A DNA stretch of 64,000 bases from Brevundimonas bullata (GTDB taxonomy: Bacteria; Pseudomonadota; Alphaproteobacteria; Caulobacterales; Caulobacteraceae), in NCBI RefSeq assembly GCF_014207965.1, contig NZ_JACHLM010000006.1:248001-312000 (forward strand). The letters run 5' to 3'. This document shows, one piece after another, positions 49,260 to 60,243 of the stretch. Position 1 is the first letter of the stretch; every line of letters starts with the position of its first letter. The position numbers were made by a program, and so were the translations under genes. Under the pieces are notes generated by a model that made no database searches, was not told where the DNA came from, and saw nothing but the letters and a program-made list of their open reading frames with translations.

Positions 49260-50579
49260 TCAACCGTCCTTCTGCGCCCGCGCCCGCATCGCCGCCCAGC
49301 GTTCCAACCGCGCCTTGACCTTCTCCTCATGGCCCTCGCCCTTGGGCTTGTAGAAGGTGCGGCGCTCCATGTCGTCGGGGAAGAAGTTGGCGCCGGAGAA
49401 GCCCTCGGGCGTGTCGGGGTCGTACTGGTAGCCCTTGCCGTAGCCGAGCGACTTCATCAGCTTCGTCGGGGCGTTGCGGATATGGGCGGGCGGCATCAGC
49501 GAGCCCGTCTCGTGCGCCGCCTTCTTCGCCGCCTTGAAGGCCTCATAGACCCCGACCGACTTGGGCGCGGTGGCCAGATGGACCACGGCCTGCGCCAGCG
49601 CCAACTCCCCTTCAGGGCTGCCCAAGAAGTCGTAGGTGTCCTTGGCGGCATTGGCGACCATGATGGACAGGGGGTCAGCCTGACCGATGTCCTCGACCGC
49701 CATGCGCACGATGCGCCGGGCCAGATAGAGCGGGTCCTCGCCCCCGTTCAGCATGCGCGCCAGCCAGTAGAGCGCCGCGTCCGGGTCCGACCCGCGCACC
49801 GACTTATGCAGGGCGGATATGAGGTTATAGTGTTCTTCTCGGCTCTTGTCGTAAGCTGGCGCCCGCTTCTGAAGCACGCCCGCGAGCGCCTGCACATCCA
49901 GCAGATCGCCGCCCCGGTCTGGGCCAGGCAGATCGAACAGCACCTCCGACATGGTCAGCAGATAACGCCCGTCGCCGTCGGCCAGGGCCAGCATGGCGTG
50001 GCGCGCTTCCGGCGTCAGCGGCAGGGGCCGGTCCATCAGCGCCGCCGCCCGATCCAGCAGTTGATCCAGCGCCGCATCGTCCAGACGCTTCAGCACATAG
50101 ACCTGTGACCGCGACAGCAGCGCCCCGTTCAACTCGAACGACGGGTTCTCGGTCGTGGCCCCGACCAGGGTGACCACCCCCTCCTCGACGAAGGGCAGGA
50201 AGCCGTCCTGCTGGGCGCGGTTGAAGCGATGGATCTCGTCCACGAACAGCAGGGTCTGCTGACCCGCCGCCCGGCGCATCCTTGCCGCCTCGAACGCCTT
50301 TTTCAGGTCAGCAACGCCGGAGAAGACGGCGCTTATCGATTGATATTCGTAGCCCGCCGCCTTGGCCAGCAGGCGTGCGATGGTGGTCTTGCCGGTGCCG
50401 GGCGGTCCCCACAGGATCATGGAGCCCAGACGTCCGGCCTCGATCATACGACGGATCGGCCCGCCTTCGCCCAGCAGGTGGTCCTGACCCACGACCTGTT
50501 CCAGCGTCTGCGGACGCAGACGGTCGGCCAAGGGCGCGTCAGGGGGATGGATGCCGGAGGCTTCGAACAGGTCACTCAT
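49260..50579 (-). CDS. rarA: Replication-associated recombination protein RarA (MgsA)
   Basis: A 439-residue AAA+ ATPase. N-terminal [20 protein letters not shown], Walker [10 protein letters not shown], Walker [12 protein letters not shown], sensor 1 [10 protein letters not shown] and a C-terminal tetramerisation region ([20 protein letters not shown]) match RarA/MgsA/WHIP. It acts at stalled replication forks and gaps. The start at ATG 50579 gives the usual N terminus. Surrounded by two small VOC-fold genes in opposite orientations. Confidence 0.95.
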   Translation of the reverse strand: MSDLFEASGIHPPDAPLADRLRPQTLEQVVGQDHLLGEGGPIRRMIEAGRLGSMILWGPPGTGKTTIARLLAKAAGYEYQSISAVFSGVADLKKAFEAARMRRAAGQQTLLFVDEIHRFNRAQQDGFLPFVEEGVVTLVGATTENPSFELNGALLSRSQVYVLKRLDDAALDQLLDRAAALMDRPLPLTPEARHAMLALADGDGRYLLTMSEVLFDLPGPDRGGDLLDVQALAGVLQKRAPAYDKSREEHYNLISALHKSVRGSDPDAALYWLARMLNGGEDPLYLARRIVRMAVEDIGQADPLSIMVANAAKDTYDFLGSPEGELALAQAVVHLATAPKSVGVYEAFKAAKKAAHETGSLMPPAHIRNAPTKLMKSLGYGKGYQYDPDTPEGFSGANFFPDDMERRTFYKPKGEGHEEKVKARLERWAAMRARAQKDG

Positions 50580-50646
50580 GGAACAGCCTAGATAGGCGTT
50601 CGTTCAGGCGATTACACGCACTACTAACGGCCCGAACGGAGGAACC

Positions 50647-51066
50647 ATGTCCGAACCCCAGCCGAACCAGGGCCCCACCGGCGGCGTCACGCCCCACCTG
50701 ACCATCCCCTCGCGCGGCGGTCAGGCGGCCATCGAATTCTACGGCCGGGCCTTCGGCGCCGAAGAGATCATGCGAATGCCCGCCGAGGACGGCGAGCGGC
50801 TGATGCACGCCCACCTTAGGATCAACGGCGCCAGCCTCATGCTGGCCGACGAATTCCCCGAATGGACCGGCGAGGCCGACATCCAGCCCAAGGGCGTGAC
50901 CCTGCATCTCCAAGTCGACGATCCAGACGAATGGTGGACCCGCGCCCTGGTGGCGGGCGCCGTCCCCGTCATGCCGCTGGAGGATCAGTTCTGGGGCGAC
51001 CGCTACGGTCAGGTCCGCGACCCCTTCGGCCATACGTGGTCCATCGGCGGCCCGAAGAAGGCGTGA
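50647..51066 (+). CDS. VOC family protein (PhnB-like)
   Basis: A 139-residue PhnB/glyoxalase-like protein: VTPHLTIPSRGGQAAIEFYG, FGAEEIMRMPAEDGERLMHA, LHLQVDDPDEWWTRALVAGA and the C-terminal DRYGQVRDPFGHTWSIG. These are features of the 3-demethylubiquinone-9 3-methyltransferase-like VOC subfamily. No metal-independent catalytic assignment is possible. ATG 50647 has GGAGG five bases upstream. Confidence 0.85.
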   Translation: MSEPQPNQGPTGGVTPHLTIPSRGGQAAIEFYGRAFGAEEIMRMPAEDGERLMHAHLRINGASLMLADEFPEWTGEADIQPKGVTLHLQVDDPDEWWTRALVAGAVPVMPLEDQFWGDRYGQVRDPFGHTWSIGGPKKA

Positions 51067-51070
51067 CAGA

Positions 51071-51100
51071 CCTCTCCTCCCCACAGGGGGGTAGAAGAGG
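51071..51100. terminator. Hairpin between PhnB-like gene and htrA
   Basis: CCTCT at 51071 pairs with AGAGG at 51096, with CTCCCC/GGGGGG inside. Lies between convergent genes. T-run weak. Confidence 0.4.
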
Positions 51101-51108
51101 CTAGCGCC

Positions 51109-52497
<1,389 letters not shown>

Positions 52498-52622
52498 GTC
52501 GTCAGGGTCTCGTTCGGAAGGCTTTGCCGCATTGCGCAATGGTTTTGGGACGGGATCAAGGCCAATGGCCAAGCCAGATGTCCGCCGCGATCAAACGACC
52601 GTGACCTCCGCCCGTTCCCTCC

Positions 52623-53849
52623 TCAGCGCGTCGTCACCGCCAGCGTGTCTTCCGCCAGTCCGTCACCGCGCGGCGCGTCGATGCCCAGCAGACGCGCCAG
52701 GAAGGGCTGGACGTCCACGCTGTCCAAATCAGTCAGCCGCCGCCCCTGCACCACGCCCGGTCCGTGGGCGATGAAGATGGCCGCCATGTCTGCTGAGAAG
52801 TTGTCATAGCCGTGCGCCCCGCCCGGCTTGGTCACCGGCCGCGCCTTGGTCGTGAAGGTCCAGCCCGGCTCGGAAGCGCAGACGATGGCCGAGACGCGCG
52901 GGTTGGAACCCAGGACGAACCGCGCCGGAATCTCGCTCTTCCTCCAGCAATCCAGATGCGGGCGCGACCCCAGCAGGGCCGCCTCGACCTCGGCCTCGCG
53001 GCCAGCCACCGGGTTCAGGAAGGTGACGGCGCCGGAATAGACGATCTGGATCGCCGCCGGATCAATCACGTCGTCGATCCACGTCACCCGCTCGGGCGAG
53101 GTCGCGGCCATGCCGTGATCCGACACGATCACCAGCACCGTGCGCTCATACAGCCCCCGCGCCTTCAGCCCTTCGACCAGACGCCCGATGGAGGCGTCGA
53201 CCGAGCGGATGGCCTCGGCGGTCTCCGGCGCGTCGGGGCCGTAGTGATGCCCCTGGGTGTCGACGATGTCGAAATAGAGGGTGGTCAGTTGCGGGCGCTG
53301 ATCCGCCGGCAGGTCCATCCATTGCAGCACCCGGTCCACGCGCGCGTCACCGGGCATGCCCTGATCAAATGTCGTCCAGTAGGTCGGGCGCACGCCGCGA
53401 ATGTCAGCTTCCGAGCCCGGCCAGAACATGGTGGCGGTCTTCACGCCCGCCTTCTCGGCAGAGACCCAGATCGGCTCGCCCTGATCCCACCAGCGGCGGT
53501 CGGTCACCGCCTGCTTGTTGCCTAGCGAGAACCGGCCCAGTTCGGCGTCGATCATGTTGTTGCCGACGATGCCGTGGTGGTCGGGGTGCAGGCCCGTCAC
53601 CAGCGTATAGTGATTGGGGAAGGTCACGCTGGGGAAGGACGGCCGCATCGGCCCCGTCGCCCCCTCGCCCGCCAGCCGCGACAGGTGGGGCGTGATGCCT
53701 CGGTCCAGATAGTCGGCGCGGAAGCCGTCGATGGAGACCAGCATGACCAGCGGCGGCTCGTCCCCGCGCGGTTCAGGAGCGACGACAGGGGTGCTGGCGC
53801 ACGCGGTCAGCAGCAGGGCCAGGCACAGGCCTGCAACGCGAGAAAACAT
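52623..53849 (-). CDS. Ectonucleotide pyrophosphatase/phosphodiesterase family lipoprotein
   Basis: A 408-residue exported enzyme with a lipoprotein signal (MFSRVAGLCLALLLTAC) and an alkaline phosphatase-superfamily domain. The metal/nucleophile block is SIDGFRADYLDRGITPHL (Asp) with the Thr nucleophile in SVTFPNHYTLVTGL. Later ligands appear in YFDIVDTQGHHYGPD, VSDHGMAATS and GGAHGYDN. This is the NPP family, which hydrolyses nucleotide or phospholipid phosphodiesters. Substrate unknown. ATG 53849 has GGAG upstream; divergent from the ABC transporter. Confidence 0.9.
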   Translation of the reverse strand: MFSRVAGLCLALLLTACASTPVVAPEPRGDEPPLVMLVSIDGFRADYLDRGITPHLSRLAGEGATGPMRPSFPSVTFPNHYTLVTGLHPDHHGIVGNNMIDAELGRFSLGNKQAVTDRRWWDQGEPIWVSAEKAGVKTATMFWPGSEADIRGVRPTYWTTFDQGMPGDARVDRVLQWMDLPADQRPQLTTLYFDIVDTQGHHYGPDAPETAEAIRSVDASIGRLVEGLKARGLYERTVLVIVSDHGMAATSPERVTWIDDVIDPAAIQIVYSGAVTFLNPVAGREAEVEAALLGSRPHLDCWRKSEIPARFVLGSNPRVSAIVCASEPGWTFTTKARPVTKPGGAHGYDNFSADMAAIFIAHGPGVVQGRRLTDLDSVDVQPFLARLLGIDAPRGDGLAEDTLAVTTR

Positions 53850-53948
53850 GGAAACTCCGAAGCGACTTCGGGAAGATTGCCTAAGCTTAATCTGCGACAG
53901 CAAGAAGACGGCTTGTCGGCTTATCCCCATCAGGCCAAGCTCTGCCGC

Positions 53949-54869
53949 ATGACCGCTGTTATTGAAACGACCGGCCTGACCAAGACCTATGGCGCCGTGC
54001 GCGCCCTGGACGGGCTGAGCCTCTCCATCCCGCGCGGCGGGATTTACGGCGTGCTGGGGCCGAACGGCGCCGGCAAGTCCACCCTGTTCCGCATCCTGCT
54101 GGGTCTGATCCGGCCGACGGGGGGCGAGGTCCGGGTCCTGGGTCAGCACGCGGGCGATCCCGCCGTCATGCGCCGCATCGGCTCCATGATCGAGACGCCC
54201 CGCTTCCCGCCCTACATGACCGCGCGTCAGGTGCTGCAATGGCTGGCGCTGGCCCACGGCAGCAAGGACGCCGCCATCGACGCCTGGCTGGACCGCGTCG
54301 GCCTGACCGAGGCCGCCAACCGCCGGGTGCGCGGCTTCTCGGTCGGCATGCTGCAGCGCCTCGGGGTCGCCGCCGCCCTGATGACCAAACCCGACCTCGT
54401 CATCCTCGATGAGCCGACCAGCGGCATGGACCCGCCCGGCATCCAGGAGATGCGCGCCCTGATCCGCAGCCTGGCCGACGACGACGGCGTGACCATCATC
54501 CTGGCCAGCCACCAGCTGCTCGAGGTCCAGCGCGTCTGCGACCGCGTGGCCATCTTCAATCGTGGTAAGCTGGCCGCCGAAGGCAAGGTCAGCGAACTGA
54601 CCGCCGCAGGCGAGCGCCTGCGTCTGTCGGCCACGCCTCTGGCCAGGATCATGGGCGTGCTGGGCGACAAGGCCACGCTGGACGGCGACGCCGTCCTGGC
54701 CGCCGTTCCGCGCGCCGAGGGCCCCGCCCTGCTGCGCGCCCTGATCGAACAGGGCGTGGACATCGACGAGGCCCGCTGGGTCGGCGCCGATCTGGAAAGC
54801 GTCTTCATGGCCGAGACCGGCCCGGCGCGCACCCCTGCTCAGGTCCGGGAGGCCCTCCATGCTGGCTGA
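53949..54869 (+). CDS. ABC transporter ATP-binding protein
   Basis: A 306-residue ABC ATPase: Walker A LGPNGAGKST (about 40), Q-loop region, signature FSVGMLQRLGVA replacing LSGGQ, Walker B LVILDEPTSGMDPPG and switch ILASHQLLEVQRV. The C-terminal 80 residues are typical of exporters of the CcmA/NatA type. With the next gene it forms a two-component exporter; substrate unknown. ATG 53949 is the first position with family similarity; the longer in-frame reading overlaps the phosphodiesterase gene. Its stop overlaps the permease start by 11 bases. Confidence 0.92.
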   Translation: MTAVIETTGLTKTYGAVRALDGLSLSIPRGGIYGVLGPNGAGKSTLFRILLGLIRPTGGEVRVLGQHAGDPAVMRRIGSMIETPRFPPYMTARQVLQWLALAHGSKDAAIDAWLDRVGLTEAANRRVRGFSVGMLQRLGVAAALMTKPDLVILDEPTSGMDPPGIQEMRALIRSLADDDGVTIILASHQLLEVQRVCDRVAIFNRGKLAAEGKVSELTAAGERLRLSATPLARIMGVLGDKATLDGDAVLAAVPRAEGPALLRALIEQGVDIDEARWVGADLESVFMAETGPARTPAQVREALHAG

Positions 54870-55716
54870 CGCCATCCGCTCCGAAACCTATCGCCTGCTT
54901 CAGAACCGCACCGCGGTCTTCTGGAGCGTCTTCTTCGTGCCCTTCATCGCCCTGGCGCTTTCCATAGCCGGCGCCTTTCTGATCAAGACCAAGGCCGAGC
55001 AATTGGCGGGTGAACTGCCGCCGGGATTGGCGACGTCCGGCCCCCTGGACCTGGGCGTCGCCTTCGCCAACAACGCCGGCGGCCTGGCCAATCCAGGCAT
55101 TCTGGCTTTTCTGCTGATCGGCGCCGCCACCCTTTACGCCGGAGACTACCGCTGGGAGACGTGGCGGTTGATCAGCGCCCGTAACACCCGCCCTGTCCTG
55201 ATGCTGGGCAAGGTCGGCGTGATGAAGATCCTGGCCCTGGCCGCCATGCTTGTCTTCTTGCTGACCAGTTCCATCGCCGATATCGCGCGCGGCCTGATCT
55301 TCGATCGCCCCTTCACCTTCAGTGTCGGAATATCTCAGGCAGCCGACTTCGGCCTTCTGTTCGTTCTGTCGTTCGTGCGCGTGATGCAGTTCCTGATGAT
55401 CAGTCTGCTGGCTGCGGTCTTCACACGATCACTGCTGGCGGCGCTCTTCATTCCTCTGGTCGTGGGCGTGGCCCAGTTCTTCCTCGGCGAAGCCGCGCCT
55501 GCTCTGGGTCTCGGTCCGGACGACTGGTCGGCGCAACTGCTGATGCCCGGTTTGGCGTTCGACACGCTCAAGACCTTGATCAAGGGCGGCATGGAGGCCT
55601 CAACCCTGCCCGACGGCGTCATGATCAAGGCCCTCGTCAGCCTGGCCCTGTGGACCCTCGTCCCCTTGGGCGCCGCCATCGCCTGGTTCACCCGCCAGGA
55701 CCTGTCGAAGGAGTAG
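54859..55716 (+). CDS. ABC transporter permease
   Basis: A 285-residue membrane protein with about six predicted helices (for example WSVFFVPFIALALSIAGAFL, ILAFLLIGAATLYAGDYRWE, ILALAAMLVFLLTSS, LLFVLSFVRVMQFLMISLLA, LFIPLVVGVAQFFLG, ALWTLVPLGAAIAWF). GDYRWETWRLISARNTRPV in the first half is the ABC-2-type cytoplasmic coupling region. Partner of the upstream ATPase, overlapping it by 11 bases. Substrate unknown. Confidence 0.9.
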   Translation: MLADAIRSETYRLLQNRTAVFWSVFFVPFIALALSIAGAFLIKTKAEQLAGELPPGLATSGPLDLGVAFANNAGGLANPGILAFLLIGAATLYAGDYRWETWRLISARNTRPVLMLGKVGVMKILALAAMLVFLLTSSIADIARGLIFDRPFTFSVGISQAADFGLLFVLSFVRVMQFLMISLLAAVFTRSLLAALFIPLVVGVAQFFLGEAAPALGLGPDDWSAQLLMPGLAFDTLKTLIKGGMEASTLPDGVMIKALVSLALWTLVPLGAAIAWFTRQDLSKE

Positions 55717-55722
55717 CGGCTT

Positions 55723-56193
55723 CTACAGCCGCTTCTCCATCCAGACGTCGGCCCGTTCATAGGGCGTGGGCTGCGGGGGCAGGTTCACAAAGCCGAACCG
55801 ATGGTAAAGGGCGATTGCGGGAACCAAGGTCGAGCTGGTCTCCAGATAGAGCCGATGGGCCCCGGCAGTCCGGGCCGTCGCCTCACAGGCTTCCAGCAGC
55901 CGCAGCGCCAGACCGCTACCCCGCGCCTCGGGCCGCACGGTCATCTTGGTGACCTCATAGCCGCCGTCCGCCATGGCGATCAGCCCGCAGCAGCCGACGG
56001 GCGCCCCTTCCCGCTCTGCAAAAAAGATATGGCCGCCCCTGGCCAGGATCTGTCCCTCTGGATCGTCCAGAGTCAGATGATCCTTGGCCTCCAGCGCGAA
56101 GCCGCCCGCCACGAGCCAGTCGGTGTTCAACCGCCTCCAGGCCTCACTATAGGCCGGCGTGTAAGCGACGATGCGATCTTCAGGCTTGGTCAT
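55723..56193 (-). CDS. GNAT family N-acetyltransferase
   Basis: A 156-residue GNAT protein. CoA-binding motif A MTVRPEARGSGLALRLLEAC contains the RxxGxG/A pattern (RGSGLA), preceded by beta4 YEVTKMTV and followed by HRLYLETSSTLVPAIALYHR and FGFV. Acceptor unknown. ATG 56193 was chosen over a longer in-frame reading. It is convergent with the ABC permease and, further upstream, follows the ribosomal cluster. Confidence 0.88.
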   Translation of the reverse strand: MTKPEDRIVAYTPAYSEAWRRLNTDWLVAGGFALEAKDHLTLDDPEGQILARGGHIFFAEREGAPVGCCGLIAMADGGYEVTKMTVRPEARGSGLALRLLEACEATARTAGAHRLYLETSSTLVPAIALYHRFGFVNLPPQPTPYERADVWMEKRL

Positions 56194-56246
56194 GGCCGCT
56201 CTATCGCCCGGCCGCCCCCGCCCAACAAGCCCGCCCGGCCCACGAC

Positions 56247-56280
56247 GAAAAGGGCGGCTGGATTGCTCCAGCCGCCCCTT
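56247..56280 (-). terminator. Intrinsic terminator of the alpha ribosomal operon
   Basis: An 11-base stem AGGGGCGGCTGG / CCAGCCGCCCT around a six-base loop, with TTTTCG on the minus strand after it. It follows rplQ by 25 bases. Confidence 0.85.
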
Positions 56281-56304
56281 CAATGTCTCAAGCCGATGAA
56301 GCGA

Positions 56305-56724
56305 TTAAGCTTCGTCGTCGCCTTCGATCGCATAGACCGGACCGGAGTCCAGGCCCTTGGCGGCGGTGTCGCGATCGACGAACTCGATCACGGCCATCGC
56401 GGCATTGTCGCCGTGACGGAAGCCGGCCTTCATGATGCGGATGTAACCGCCCGAACGTTCGGCGTAGCGCGGGCCGATCGTTTCGAACAGCTTGCCGACT
56501 TGCGGCACGTCGCGGACGGCGCTGATGGCCTGACGACGAGCGTGCAGGTCGCCCTTCTTAGCGAGGGTCACCAGCTTCTCAACGAAGGGACGCAGTTCCT
56601 TCGCCTTGGGCAGGGTGGTCGTGATCTGCTCGTGCTTGATCAGCGAGGCGGCCATGTTAGCGAACATGGCTTGGCGGTGGCTGACCGTACGGCCGAGCTT
56701 GCGGTAAGCGGCGCCGTGGCGCAT
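56305..56724 (-). CDS. rplQ: 50S ribosomal protein L17
   Basis: A 139-residue L17 with [60 protein letters not shown] and a C-terminal acidic tail AIEGDDEA. Last gene of the rpsM-rpsK-rpoA-rplQ group, 120 bases after rpoA, followed by a strong terminator. Confidence 0.96.
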   Translation of the reverse strand: MRHGAAYRKLGRTVSHRQAMFANMAASLIKHEQITTTLPKAKELRPFVEKLVTLAKKGDLHARRQAISAVRDVPQVGKLFETIGPRYAERSGGYIRIMKAGFRHGDNAAMAVIEFVDRDTAAKGLDSGPVYAIEGDDEA

Positions 56725-56844
56725 CGGGGTCTCTCCTACTCAACCCTGGTTTCCGGCCTTAACTAACGGGGCGGGACCTGGGGCCTTGTTCATTCTAACC
56801 GCCCCAACCGCGTCCCTAGGGGGCGCTGGGCGGAGGGTTGATGA

Positions 56845-57864
56845 TCAGATCTGGTCGTCGAACTTCTTGGCCAGGTCTTCGATGTTTTCGGGCGGCCAGT
56901 TCGGCACGTCCATGCCGAGCGACAGGCCCATCGTCGCGAGAACTTCTTTGATCTCGTTCAGCGACTTGCGGCCGAAGTTCGGGGTGCGAAGCATTTCGCC
57001 CTCGGTCTTCTGGATCAGGTCGCCGATGTAGACGATGTTGTCGTTCTTCAGGCAGTTCGCCGAACGGACCGAAAGCTCCAGTTCGTCGACCTTCTTGAGC
57101 AGGGCCGGGTTGAAGGGCAGGTCGGGCTTGCCGTCCGTTGCCTCAACAGCCTTGGTCGGCTCGTCGAAGGTGATGAAGATCTGCAGCTGGTCTTGCAGGA
57201 TGCGGGCAGCGTAAGCCACCGCGTCAACCGGCGAGACGGCGCCGTTGGTTTCAACTTCCAGGATCAGCTTGTCGTAATCCATCGACTGGCCCTGGCGGGT
57301 CGGCTCGACGCGATAGGCGACGCGCTTGACCGGCGAGTACAGGGCGTCGACGGCGATCAGGCCGATCGGCGCATCTTCCGGACGGTTCAGTTCGGCGGCG
57401 ACGTAGCCCTTGCCGTTCTGGACAGTCAGTTCCATGCGAATCGAAGCGCCGTCATCCAGGGTGCAGATGATGTGATCGGGGTTCAGAACCTCGATGTCAG
57501 CCGGTGCGTCGATCTGGCCCGCCGTCACAATGCCGGGGCCCGTGGCGCGCAGTGTCATGCGCTTGGGGCCTTCGGCGTGCATGCGCAGCGCCAGTTGTTT
57601 GATGTTCAGGACGATGTCGACCACGTCTTCCCGGACGCCTTCCAGCGACGAGAACTCGTGAACAACGCCGTCGATCTGGATGGCCGTGACCGCCGCGCCT
57701 TGCAGCGAGGACAGCAGAACGCGACGAAGCGCGTTGCCGAGCGTCACACCGAAACCACGCTCGAGGGGCTCAGCGACCAGACGCGCCTTGCGCAGCGGGT
57801 CAGAGCCGCCCTCGACTTGCGGCTTCTCGGGACGGATCAGCTCTTGCCAGTTTCTTTCGATCAT
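56845..57864 (-). CDS. rpoA: DNA-directed RNA polymerase subunit alpha
   Basis: A 339-residue alpha subunit: N-terminal domain with [20 protein letters not shown], the dimerisation block FTFDEPT-like residues, and C-terminal domain ([40 protein letters not shown]) that binds UP elements and regulators. The longer reading upstream overlaps the spacer to rpsK; ATG 57864 gives the family start [14 protein letters not shown]. It lies 94 bases after rpsK. Confidence 0.96.
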   Translation of the reverse strand: MIERNWQELIRPEKPQVEGGSDPLRKARLVAEPLERGFGVTLGNALRRVLLSSLQGAAVTAIQIDGVVHEFSSLEGVREDVVDIVLNIKQLALRMHAEGPKRMTLRATGPGIVTAGQIDAPADIEVLNPDHIICTLDDGASIRMELTVQNGKGYVAAELNRPEDAPIGLIAVDALYSPVKRVAYRVEPTRQGQSMDYDKLILEVETNGAVSPVDAVAYAARILQDQLQIFITFDEPTKAVEATDGKPDLPFNPALLKKVDELELSVRSANCLKNDNIVYIGDLIQKTEGEMLRTPNFGRKSLNEIKEVLATMGLSLGMDVPNWPPENIEDLAKKFDDQI

Positions 57865-57958
57865 AGAGTCCCTCGAACGGATTTCGTCGGCTCCGGCCTT
57901 GTCGACGAGGCCATGGTGGAGCCGACGGAGATTGGGGGTGCCTGAAACGAAGTCGCGA

Positions 57959-58348
57959 TTAAACGCGACGACGCTTGGGCGGACGGCAACCATTGTGCGG
58001 CATCGGGGTGACGTCGCGGATGGTCGTGATCGTCAGGCCGACGGACTGCAGAGCGCGAAGCGCCGACTCACGGCCGGAACCCGGACCCGAGACGTTGACT
58101 TCCAGCGTCTTCACGCCGTGCTCTTGAGCCTTCTTGCCAGCATCTTCAGCAGCCATCTGGGCGGCGTAAGGGGTCGACTTACGCGAACCCTTGAAGCCCA
58201 TGTGACCAGCCGAAGACCAGGAAATCGCGTTCCCCTGGGCGTCCGTGATCGTGATCATGGTGTTGTTGAAAGAGGCGTTCACGTGGGCGACGCCCGACGT
58301 GATGTTCTTGCGCTCGCGCTTCTTTACGCGACCCGGTTCCTTGGCCAT
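57959..58348 (-). CDS. rpsK: 30S ribosomal protein S11
   Basis: A 129-residue S11: [59 protein letters not shown] and the C-terminal [18 protein letters not shown]. Between rpsM (14-base gap) and rpoA. Confidence 0.96.
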   Translation of the reverse strand: MAKEPGRVKKRERKNITSGVAHVNASFNNTMITITDAQGNAISWSSAGHMGFKGSRKSTPYAAQMAAEDAGKKAQEHGVKTLEVNVSGPGSGRESALRALQSVGLTITTIRDVTPMPHNGCRPPKRRRV

Positions 58349-58362
58349 CGATCAGCCCTCTC

Positions 58363-58731
58363 TTACTTCTTCTTGCCGGCGATCGGCTTGGACGGGCCCT
58401 TGCGAGTGCGGGCGTTGGTGTGCGTACGCTGACCGCGGACCGGCAGGCCCTTACGGTGACGCAGGCCGCGGTAGCAGGCCAGGTCCATCAGACGCTTGAT
58501 GTTCATCGACACCTCACGGCGCAGGTCGCCTTCGACGGTGTGGTCCTTGTCGATCGTTTCACGGATCTGCAGGACTTCTGCGTCGGTCAGCTGGTTCACG
58601 CGGCGAGCGGGCTCAATGCCGACCTTCGCGGTGATTTCCTTGGCTGCGTGTGCGCCAATGCCATGGATGTACTGAAGCGCGATTTCGACGCGCTTGTTGG
58701 TCGGAATGTTGACGCCAGCGATACGGGCCAC
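58363..58731 (-). CDS. rpsM: 30S ribosomal protein S13
   Basis: A 122-residue S13 starting with GTG at 58731 ([20 protein letters not shown]), GIGxxxAKEI helix-two-turn-helix motif and basic tail [24 protein letters not shown] upstream decides the GTG start. A near-consensus promoter lies 86-113 bases upstream. Confidence 0.95.
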   Translation of the reverse strand: MARIAGVNIPTNKRVEIALQYIHGIGAHAAKEITAKVGIEPARRVNQLTDAEVLQIRETIDKDHTVEGDLRREVSMNIKRLMDLACYRGLRHRKGLPVRGQRTHTNARTRKGPSKPIAGKKK

Positions 58732-58816
58732 GAGAATCTCCAGATACGCTTAAACAGACGCGGAAACCGCTCCGGTCAACAGACCAGGAGCGTGTGCGCC
58801 CTTCGCGGAAGCCGCC

Positions 58817-58844
58817 CTTATACAGGGGATTCGAATGGCGTCAA
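58817..58844 (-). promoter_or_regulatory. Strong promoter upstream of rpsM
   Basis: On the minus strand TTGACG (58844-58839) and TATAAG (58822-58817) with a 16-base spacer. It lies between the TonB-like gene stop (58869) and rpsM start, so rpsM-rpsK-rpoA-rplQ can be transcribed independently of the genes upstream. Confidence 0.7.
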
Positions 58845-58868
58845 CGGGCGCGCCGGTACAGCGGCCGA

Positions 58869-59591
58869 TCAAGGCATGAACTCCACACCCACAGTGACTT
58901 CGCGTCCTTCAACAGGGCGACCATCGCGCGTGGGAGGACGAAAGCGGAAATAGCCTGAGGCTGCAAGAGCCGCTTCACCGAATCCCCTGCCGGGCGGCGT
59001 CTCGTCCACAACCCGGCAATCCTCCAGTCGCGCATCCAGCCGGATGCGGCAGGTGATCCGCGCGCTGCCGTTCAGACGCTGGCGGAAGGCCTCGCGCGGA
59101 TGCAGCCGCCTCAGTTGATCCTTGGTCGGTCCCTGGATCAGGCGCGGCGGGCCGTCCCCTGCCCCCGGCCCCGAGCCAGAGCCTTGCCCCGTCCCGGATC
59201 CGGTCCCTTGGCCGCCCAGCCCCTGCCCCGGCGTCGGGCTCGCCTCCGGCGCCGCGCCGATGACCAGAGGCGGTTCGGGCGCCGGCCGGGGCGGCGCCAG
59301 AAGCTCTGGCGGACGCGCGATCTTCTTCGGCGGCAGATGAACCCGCGATGGCGCCGCCGGCGCGCCGCCGCCGTCTGAAGGCGCCGGCTTGGCGGGCGGC
59401 GGAACGGGCAAGGGCGGAATTGGCGACGGCCGGACGAGTTCTATCTCGACCGGCCGCGACAATGGTGTGGGTGGCGCCGAAGGCCGTAGATGCCCCAGCA
59501 GGGCGAACAGCCCCAGGTGCAGCGCGCCGACGCCGAGCGCCACGCCCGCCGTGGCGAGCCTGACGTTTCGAGACGACGACCTGTTGCTCAT
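58869..59591 (-). CDS. TonB-like energy transducer inside the ribosomal cluster
   Basis: A 240-residue protein. N-terminal membrane helix (VRLATAGVALGVGALHLGLF), a long Pro/Gly/Ser-rich periplasmic spacer (PSPIPPLPVPPPAKPAPSDG, then GQGTGSGTGQGSGSGPGAGD), and a C-terminal TonB_C domain (SARITCRIRLDARLEDCRVV, then AALAASGYFRFRPPTRDGRP). It couples inner-membrane energy to outer-membrane receptors if ExbB/D are available elsewhere. It lies between adk and rpsM, a position normally holding no such gene. It is 67 bases after adk, with a hairpin in between, and 137 bases before rpsM. Confidence 0.82.
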   Translation of the reverse strand: MSNRSSSRNVRLATAGVALGVGALHLGLFALLGHLRPSAPPTPLSRPVEIELVRPSPIPPLPVPPPAKPAPSDGGGAPAAPSRVHLPPKKIARPPELLAPPRPAPEPPLVIGAAPEASPTPGQGLGGQGTGSGTGQGSGSGPGAGDGPPRLIQGPTKDQLRRLHPREAFRQRLNGSARITCRIRLDARLEDCRVVDETPPGRGFGEAALAASGYFRFRPPTRDGRPVEGREVTVGVEFMP

Positions 59592-59602
59592 CTGCGCCCC
59601 TT

Positions 59603-59644
59603 TGAAGCGGATATCCGAACGCCTAACGCCCGAACCCCGCTTCA
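59603..59644 (-). terminator. Hairpin between adk and TonB-like gene
   Basis: TGAAGCGG at 59603-59610 pairs with CCGCTTCA at 59637-59644, an 8-base stem with a 26-base loop. No T-run follows on the minus strand, so it may be a structural or partial terminator rather than a strong one. Confidence 0.35.
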
Positions 59645-59658
59645 GATCAGGATGCGTC

Positions 59659-60219
59659 TTAAGCCAGAGCGCCGTCGATGGCGGCGGCCACCGTAGCGAT
59701 GTCGCCCATGCCGTCGATCTCGGTCAGCTTGCCCTGGGCTTCATAGTAGGGAAGCAGCGGAGCGGTCTGGCGATTATAGACGGTCAGACGATCCTTGAAG
59801 GTCTCGGGATTGTCGTCCGGACGGGCCTGCTCGGCGAAGCGCTTGGCGATCCGGTCGGTCAGGGCCTGATCGTCGACCTTGAGGCGAACGACGCGGTCGA
59901 TCTGGGCGCCGCGCTTGGCCAGCATGGCGTCCAGGGCTTCGGCCTGGGCGACGTTGCGCGGGAAGCCGTCGAAGATGGCGCCGCCGGCGGCCTCGGCCTC
60001 CGGCAGACGGTCTTCGATCAGAGCGATGACGATCTCGTCGGTGACGAGGTCGCCGCGCGCCAGCACGTCCTTGACCTTGAGGCCCAGCTCCGAGCCGGAG
60101 GCGATCGCGGCGCGAAGCATGTCGCCGGTCGAAAGCTGGATCATGCCCCGCTCTTCAACCAGACGCTTGGCTTGCGTGCCTTTACCGGCCGCAGGCGGCC
60201 CGAACAGGATCAGGTTCAT
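59659..60219 (-). CDS. adk: Adenylate kinase
   Basis: A 186-residue short-type adenylate kinase (no zinc LID). P-loop GPPAAGKGTQAKRL, NMP-binding block STGDMLRAAIASG and FDGFPRNVAQAEAL, and a short LID region. It interconverts ATP, ADP and AMP. secY-adk-rpsM order is the classical cluster, but here a TonB-like gene intervenes before rpsM. Start at ATG 60219 is canonical (MNLILFGPPA). Confidence 0.95.
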   Translation of the reverse strand: MNLILFGPPAAGKGTQAKRLVEERGMIQLSTGDMLRAAIASGSELGLKVKDVLARGDLVTDEIVIALIEDRLPEAEAAGGAIFDGFPRNVAQAEALDAMLAKRGAQIDRVVRLKVDDQALTDRIAKRFAEQARPDDNPETFKDRLTVYNRQTAPLLPYYEAQGKLTEIDGMGDIATVAAAIDGALA

Positions 60220-60243
60220 CTTACGGGCTCCCCTACCCGACTA

